Source: Hymenobacter chitinivorans DSM 11115 (GTDB lineage: Bacteria; Bacteroidota; Bacteroidia; Cytophagales; Hymenobacteraceae). Taken from it: DNA of 64,000 nt. Location: the NCBI RefSeq assembly GCF_002797555.1, contig NZ_PGFA01000004.1, forward strand, positions 310,001 through 374,000, in the 5' to 3' direction. Below the pieces are notes generated by a model, which worked only from the letters and a program-made list of their open reading frames with translations, searched no databases and was not told the DNA's origin. Numbering within the stretch: the first letter of the stretch is position 1; every line of letters starts with the position of its first letter. This document shows, in pieces, positions 59,723-64,000 of this stretch. A program made the position numbers and the translations under genes.

Positions 59723-60061
59723 TTACCCTTGGCTGGGCGGGCCGCGCAAATCGGCCGTCGACGGGTGGGTGGCCAGCCATACGGAAGTGCCCCGCTCGGT
59801 GGTGGGGGCGGCATAACCCGTAAACAACGTAAACTCCAGGGGCGTGGCCGCCTGGAAAGGCACGTCGTAGAAATGGTCGACGGCGCAGTGCTGGTGCTTG
59901 GCCGAGAGCAGGGCTTTGCCTTTGGGCGCGCCGGGCTGCTGGGCGGCTTCTTCCGTGGTGTGCTGGTGCGCGTGCAAGGCCAGGACCCACGTATCCGGCA
60001 GCAGCACCCGCGTAAAGCAGAGCAGCAACAGAATAGCTAACCGGGACCGAAGTGCGTGCAT
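59723..60061 (-). CDS. Small exported His-rich protein
   Basis: This is a 112-residue protein with an N-terminal signal or anchor (LAILLLLCFTRVLLPDTWVL), then LHAHQHTTEEAA and the cluster KHQHCAVDHFYDVPF. His and Cys in this cluster could bind metal. Small proteins with a KHxHCxVDxFYD-like segment sit beside metal-type TonB receptors in Bacteroidota. It is probably the first gene of the receptor operon. The ATG at 60061 is chosen because it starts the hydrophobic signal. Confidence 0.7.
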   Translation of the reverse strand: MHALRSRLAILLLLCFTRVLLPDTWVLALHAHQHTTEEAAQQPGAPKGKALLSAKHQHCAVDHFYDVPFQAATPLEFTLFTGYAAPTTERGTSVWLATHPSTADLRGPPSQG

Positions 60062-60593
60062 TTGCAACAATGTGTCAGGAGTGGCCCAAAGGTAAAACAA
60101 ATTACGAATCAGCAAAACCAGCAGGGACCTTCTTGGCTAAGGTCGGTAAGTATTGCTGCGGGGATATATTAAACGATTTTAAATGAGCAGCTTGTGAGCA
60201 AATGGCAGCAGCGGTACGACGCCCTGGCTTGCTTTATTGCTAACGCCGTCGGCAGGAGGAGCAATGGTTGGCCTGGGGTTGGAAAGGCTGGAGTTCGGAA
60301 ACCAGGTCTACTGCAAATTATATGTTTACTATTGTATAAGTACAATAACGTACTGGGGCTCAAATTGAATAATAATATATTCTGGCCCTGTAGGGTTGTC
60401 AATAAGTGCAATTTTATATAAGTTGCTGGCTCTATTGCTTTTCTGATTTTCGAACCCAAATTTAGCCGGCCGGTTACAAAGCGTAGTTAAGCAGGCAAGC
60501 TGGGGCCGTAGTCGAAAAATTATAGATTTGCACTTTGCTCAACTTACCTTTGTTGTATTGCCAGCTACCAGTTCGTAGTTGGAGTTGCCTAGT
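60062..60593. other. 532-bp divergent gap, AT-rich in the middle
   Basis: No gene is seen. The stretch 60300-60440 is AT-rich (GTATAAGTACAATAACGTAC and similar), unlike the surroundings. TAGATTTGC at 60523 and TACCTTTG at 60545 match the Bacteroidota -7 element (TAnnTTTG) and could drive the gene at 60594, but no clear -33 box stands at the right distance. A promoter for the His-rich gene is expected on the other strand. Confidence 0.45.
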
Positions 60594-61106
60594 ATGACCA
60601 AGCCCGATTCTCTTTTTCTTCATTACGACAAAGGCCTGCGCCTGCTGCGCTGGCAATGGCGCGGTCCTATTCAGGCAGCCCAGTTTCAGGCTGCCTTCTA
60701 TCATTTGGTAGAACTTTCAGAAAAAGAGAAGGTTAGACGCTGGTTGGTGGATACAACCGATATGCCCGTCGTGGGTATCGACGAGCAAGCCTGGCTGAGC
60801 GAAACCTGGCTGCCGCTGTTTGCCCGGCTGCAGGTAACCGACATTGCTATTATTCTGCCGACCAGCCTGCACAATCAGCTGGTGGTGGAAACGGTACTGG
60901 CTGACGGGCAGCGCTACGACTGTGGAGAAATTCAATTCTTTTCCGATGTCACTTCCGCCCTCGACTGGCTGACCAACTCCTCGGGCCGTGGCCCTGAGCT
61001 GGAGCAGGAATGGCTGGCGGTGAACTTCGCTGAGCTAGAAAAGTTAAATAAGCCGGCTACTGGCAAAGCCGTGGAGTCAGCTAACCACTTCTCTGATACG
61101 TTCTAA
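60594..61106 (+). CDS. STAS/SpoIIAA-like protein of unknown role
   Basis: This is a 170-residue cytoplasmic protein. It opens with LFLHYDKGLRLLRWQWRGPI, then a helix, KVRRWLVDTTDMPVVGID, a helix, and VTDIAIILPTSLHNQLVVE, an alternating strand and helix order like SpoIIAA/STAS-type folds found in many Bacteroidota regulators. I base this on topology only and no conserved phosphoserine is visible. The start ATG at 60594 fits the promoter-like elements upstream. It is followed by a terminator and then htpG on the same strand. Confidence 0.6.
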   Translation: MTKPDSLFLHYDKGLRLLRWQWRGPIQAAQFQAAFYHLVELSEKEKVRRWLVDTTDMPVVGIDEQAWLSETWLPLFARLQVTDIAIILPTSLHNQLVVETVLADGQRYDCGEIQFFSDVTSALDWLTNSSGRGPELEQEWLAVNFAELEKLNKPATGKAVESANHFSDTF

Positions 61107-61129
61107 TTGGCCCGCCCTGGCTGAAGAGA

Positions 61130-61159
61130 GTCGTCCCGAAAGGGGCGGCTTTTTCTTTT
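61130..61159 (+). terminator. Rho-independent terminator
   Basis: GTCGTCCC pairs with GGGGCGGC (three G-U pairs) around a GAAA loop, followed by TTTTTCTTTTT, 24 bp after the STAS-like gene. Confidence 0.75.
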
Positions 61160-61303
61160 TCCGGAAGTAAACAATTGCGCTGTCAAACTGGCAGGGCAGA
61201 AGTCGTGGAACAGGTTTTGAGACGGGCCTTGGTACGGAACGCGGGCTGCGGAAGCTGGCGTTTCGTCCGGATTCTTAATTTCAAACCCTTTTGCCAACGC
61301 GCT

Positions 61304-63133
61304 ATGCAAGAGAAAGGTAGCATCTCGATTCACACCGAGAATATCTTCCCCATCATTAAGAAGTTTCTCTACTCCGACCACGAAATCTTCCTGCGGGAGC
61401 TGGTTTCCAACGCCGTAGACGCCACCCAGAAGCTCAAGAGCCTGGGGCAGCTGGGCGAGTTCAAGGGGGAGCTGGGCGAACTGAAGGTGAAGGTGAGCGT
61501 GGACAAGGAAGCCCGCACCATCACCATTTCGGACCGCGGCCTGGGCATGACGGCCGAGGAAATCAAGAAGTACATCAACCAGATTGCCTTCTCTGGCGCC
61601 ACCGAGTTTGTGGAGCAGTACAAGGAGAAGGACACGGCCGCCAAAGACCAGATCATCGGACAGTTCGGCCTGGGTTTCTACTCGGCCTTCATGGTGGCCG
61701 ACAACGTGGAAATCTTCTCCAAGAGCTACAAGGAAGATACCGAAGGCGCCCACTGGACCTGCGACGGCAGCACCGAGTTCAGCCTCGAAACCACCGACAA
61801 AGCTGACCGGGGTACCGACGTGGTGCTCCACGTAGCCGCCGATTCCGACGAATTCCTGGAAGCGGCCCGCCTGCGCACCATCCTGACCAAGTACTGCAAG
61901 TTCCTGCCCATCGAAATCGAGTTCGAGGGCGAGGTTATCAACCAGACCCAGCCGATTTGGGCCAAGCAGCCCGCCGAGCTGACCGACGAGGACTACACCA
62001 AGTTCTACCAGGAGCTGTACCCCTTCTCCGAGCCGCCGCTGTTCTGGATTCACCTCAACGTGGACTATCCGTTCAACCTGACCGGGATTCTCTATTTCCC
62101 CAAGGTGAAGGACGAGCTGCAATTCTCGCGCAACAAAATCCAGCTGTACTCGCGCCAGGTGTTCATCACCGACGAAGTGAAGGACGTGGTGCCCGAGTTC
62201 CTGATGCTGCTCCACGGCGTGATTGACTCGCCCGATATTCCGCTGAACGTGTCGCGCAGCTTCCTGCAGGCCGATGCCGCGGTGAAGAAAATCAACACCT
62301 ACATTACCAAGAAGGTCGCCGATAAGCTCAGCGAGCTGTACCGCAAGGACCGCGCGGGCTTCGAGGAGAAATGGTCGGACATCGGGCTGTTCGTCAAGTA
62401 CGGCATGCTCTCCGACGAGAAGTTCTACGACAAGGCCAAGGACTTCGTGCTGCTGCAGAACACGGCCGGCAAGTTCTTTACCCTGAGCGAGTACCAGGAG
62501 TTCGTGCAGGCCAACCAGAAGGACAAGAGCGAGCAGACCGTGGTGCTCTACACCACCGACCCGGAAACCCAGCACAGCTTCGTGCAGGCCGCCCTCGACC
62601 GAGGCTACGACGTGCTCAAGCTCGACACCGTGCTCGACTCCCACTTTATCGGGCAGCTGGAGCAGAAGCTGGAGAAAGTCACCTTCAAGCGCGTGGACGC
62701 CGACACCATCGGCAAGCTCATCGAGAAGGACGAGGCCACTGAGAGCGTGCTGTCAGACGACGACAAGACCAAACTGCAGGAACTCTTCACCAAGGCCATC
62801 AGCAACCCGAATATGAACGTGCAGGTGGAGGCCCTTTCGCCCCAGGACGCGCCGGTCATTATCACCGTGCCCGAGTTTATGCGCCGGATGAAGGATATGC
62901 AGCGCGCCGGTGGGGGAGGAGGCATGCAGATGTTTGGCTCCCTGCCCGATACCTACAGCGTGAGCGTAAATGCCAACCACCCCGTGGCCCAGCGCGTGCT
63001 CAGCGCCGATGATGAAGCCAGCCAGAAACTGGCCCGCCAAGCCTTCGACCTGGCTTTGCTGGCCCAGGGCCTGCTGAAAGGCGAAGCTCTGACGGCCTTC
63101 GTCAAGCGCAGCGCCGACTTGCTGACGGCTTAG
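61304..63133 (+). CDS. htpG: Chaperone HtpG (bacterial Hsp90)
   Basis: This is a 609-residue protein. The GHKL ATPase domain starts at ISIHTENIFPIIKKFLYSDHEIFLRELVSNAVDA and continues with DRGLGMTAEEIKKYINQIAFSG and IGQFGLGFYSAFMVAD. The middle domain has RQVFITDEVKDVVPEFLMLLHGVIDSPDIPLNVSRSFLQ, and the C-terminal dimer domain is complete. The length is near that of other Bacteroidota HtpG proteins. I chose the ATG at 61304. It acts in the cytoplasm as a folding chaperone. A GTGAA-type repeat begins in its stop codon. Confidence 0.95.
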   Translation: MQEKGSISIHTENIFPIIKKFLYSDHEIFLRELVSNAVDATQKLKSLGQLGEFKGELGELKVKVSVDKEARTITISDRGLGMTAEEIKKYINQIAFSGATEFVEQYKEKDTAAKDQIIGQFGLGFYSAFMVADNVEIFSKSYKEDTEGAHWTCDGSTEFSLETTDKADRGTDVVLHVAADSDEFLEAARLRTILTKYCKFLPIEIEFEGEVINQTQPIWAKQPAELTDEDYTKFYQELYPFSEPPLFWIHLNVDYPFNLTGILYFPKVKDELQFSRNKIQLYSRQVFITDEVKDVVPEFLMLLHGVIDSPDIPLNVSRSFLQADAAVKKINTYITKKVADKLSELYRKDRAGFEEKWSDIGLFVKYGMLSDEKFYDKAKDFVLLQNTAGKFFTLSEYQEFVQANQKDKSEQTVVLYTTDPETQHSFVQAALDRGYDVLKLDTVLDSHFIGQLEQKLEKVTFKRVDADTIGKLIEKDEATESVLSDDDKTKLQELFTKAISNPNMNVQVEALSPQDAPVIITVPEFMRRMKDMQRAGGGGGMQMFGSLPDTYSVSVNANHPVAQRVLSADDEASQKLARQAFDLALLAQGLLKGEALTAFVKRSADLLTA

Positions 63134-63306
63134 TGGTGAACTGGTGAAGTGGTCAAATGGTGAGTTTGTCGTCCAAACGCAGCCATTTGACTTTTCTGTA
63201 ACAGCAATAGACAACGGCTCTGGTGGCATTTGCTGCCGGAGCCGTTTGGGTTTTAGGAACTAGCCGAACATCAAACTCACCATTTCACTACCTCACCACC
63301 TCACCG
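63133..63306. repeat. Inverted pair of GTGAA-type arms around a hairpin
   Basis: The left arm 63133-63174 (GTGGTGAAC, TGGTGAAG, TGGTCAAA, TGGTGAGT ...) and the right arm 63266-63306, its inverted counterpart, enclose the htpG terminator. The left arm begins at the final base of the htpG TAG. Confidence 0.8.
63213..63246 (+). terminator. Terminator-like hairpin after htpG
   Basis: AACGGCTC pairs with GAGCCGTT and the stem extends through TGGTGGCA/TGCC; a GGGTTTTAGG tail follows. The T run is weak. Confidence 0.6.
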
Positions 63307-63366
63307 CTGGGGCACTAATTCCCTATATCTTTACGTTCGACCCTTCGAATTCTGTCAGCTTCGTTG

Positions 63367-64000
63367 ATGCGCCCACCTCGGTTTTCCTTTCTGCCCTTTT
63401 TGCTCGCTCTGGTTTTGCTCGTGGTGGCGGCCTGCAGCAAAAAGACGGTTTCCTTTAACAGCAAACCCGAAACGCCCGGCCTGGCTACCATCCGGCCCGA
63501 CTCGCTGACCAACCTCAGCGACACGACCAAGGCGCCCTCGTTGGACACCAAGCGCCTGGCCATGACCAAGGAGCAGGAGCGGGCCGCCAAGGAGAAAGAG
63601 AAGGCTGCCCAGCGCAAGCCCAAGAAGAAAAAGAACGTGTTCCTGGGCGAGAAGATCAAGAAGAGCTTCACCAAGTCGGGGCCGAAGGGGCGCAACCAGA
63701 TTATCGAGCAGTTCTACTACCTCAAGACCTTTCAGCAGCCCAACGAGTACGCCCCGGCCCTGTATTACTTCAACCCCAAGAAGCGCAAGATCTTTAAGTC
63801 GACGGCTGAGCTGAACCCGGCTACCGACAAGGTGCTGCACGGGCCCTACAAAAAGCTGCAGGGCGGTAAGGTGGTCGAAACCGGCTACTTCGCCCTGGGC
63901 ACCCGCCACCTGCGTTGGGAGCGGCTCAACAAGGACAATGAGTTGCTGACCAAGACCCATTACGAAATGGGCTTCCCCCGCGACGCGGCCGTGACCTACT
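63367..64000 (+). CDS. Lipoprotein, MORN/YwqK-like, cut by the window edge
   Basis: The ATG at 63367 opens a lipoprotein (FLLALVLLVVAACSK), followed by a Lys/Glu-rich linker (EQERAAKEKEKAAQRKPKKK, about 68-90), then a domain with repeats such as LHGPYKKLQGGKVVETGYFALGTRHLRWE, which look like the MORN-type repeats of YwqK-family proteins. The frame is open to the last base, with 211 codons visible. It is probably surface-attached; the function is unknown. Confidence 0.7.
   Translation, partial: MRPPRFSFLPFLLALVLLVVAACSKKTVSFNSKPETPGLATIRPDSLTNLSDTTKAPSLDTKRLAMTKEQERAAKEKEKAAQRKPKKKKNVFLGEKIKKSFTKSGPKGRNQIIEQFYYLKTFQQPNEYAPALYYFNPKKRKIFKSTAELNPATDKVLHGPYKKLQGGKVVETGYFALGTRHLRWERLNKDNELLTKTHYEMGFPRDAAVTY

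Overview
The window looks like chromosome from a GC-rich Bacteroidota close to Hymenobacter. The reasons are a type IX secretion-like C-terminal tail, two CarboxypepD-regulatory-like TonB receptors, many lipoproteins with Bacteroidota-style lipoboxes, little sign of Shine-Dalgarno sites, and gene sets typical of that group (LemA/TPM, DUF4159-MoxR-DUF58-BatA, paired TldD/PmbA). The genus is inferred from composition and gene content, not from a marker gene. No rRNA, tRNA or CRISPR array was recognised.

Layout. 1-4854 (minus): a MoxR-type operon (DUF4159, MoxR ATPase, DUF58, BatA-like, DUF4175). 5310-6572: two small outer-membrane beta-barrel proteins, the second cut by an amber codon just before its last strand. 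6683-10169 (minus): PmbA and TldD with a four-helix-bundle (S23/IVS-type) gene between them. 10583-12932 (minus): McrC/McrB restriction genes. 13024-20497: a sigma-54 activator divergent from a TolC / universal stress protein / EmrA / EmrB efflux operon, with twin palindromic operators and a -24/-12-like promoter between them, and a second four-helix-bundle gene lying antisense inside the operon. 21138-26527: an unknown lipoprotein, a lipase-like lipoprotein and a delta-60-repeat secreted protein of unusual composition. 26605-28553 (minus): LemA and two TPM-domain proteins. 28748-31659: a sugar nucleotidyltransferase, a DUF4272 protein and a lipoprotein.

31969-44285 is the most interesting region: nine or ten plus-strand genes that combine a MIDAS-type lipoprotein, a small membrane protein, a tubulin/FtsZ-like protein, a 1156-residue protein with an actin/Hsp70-fold ATPase core, a membrane-spanning Ala/Pro-rich protein, and a MotA/TolQ-like plus MotB/OmpA-like pair resembling ZorA/ZorB. 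It looks like an ion-driven, envelope-spanning machine tied to two cytoskeletal-type NTPases.

44715-51076 holds a prolyl oligopeptidase, a GNAT acetyltransferase, a sterol-desaturase-family enzyme and small proteins. 51145-60061 (minus) holds an MFS permease and a probable metal locus (CDF exporter, two TonB receptors, a lipoprotein and a His-rich small protein). 60594-64000 holds a STAS-like protein, HtpG and a truncated lipoprotein gene.

The intergenic DNA is unusually structured. Many gene junctions carry inverted arms made of a 7- or 8-nt word repeated several times. Three gaps carry degenerate tandem arrays with an exact 21- or 42-bp period. At least two further palindromic repeat families are present, one of which places a perfect 48-bp inverted pair around the tubulin-like gene.
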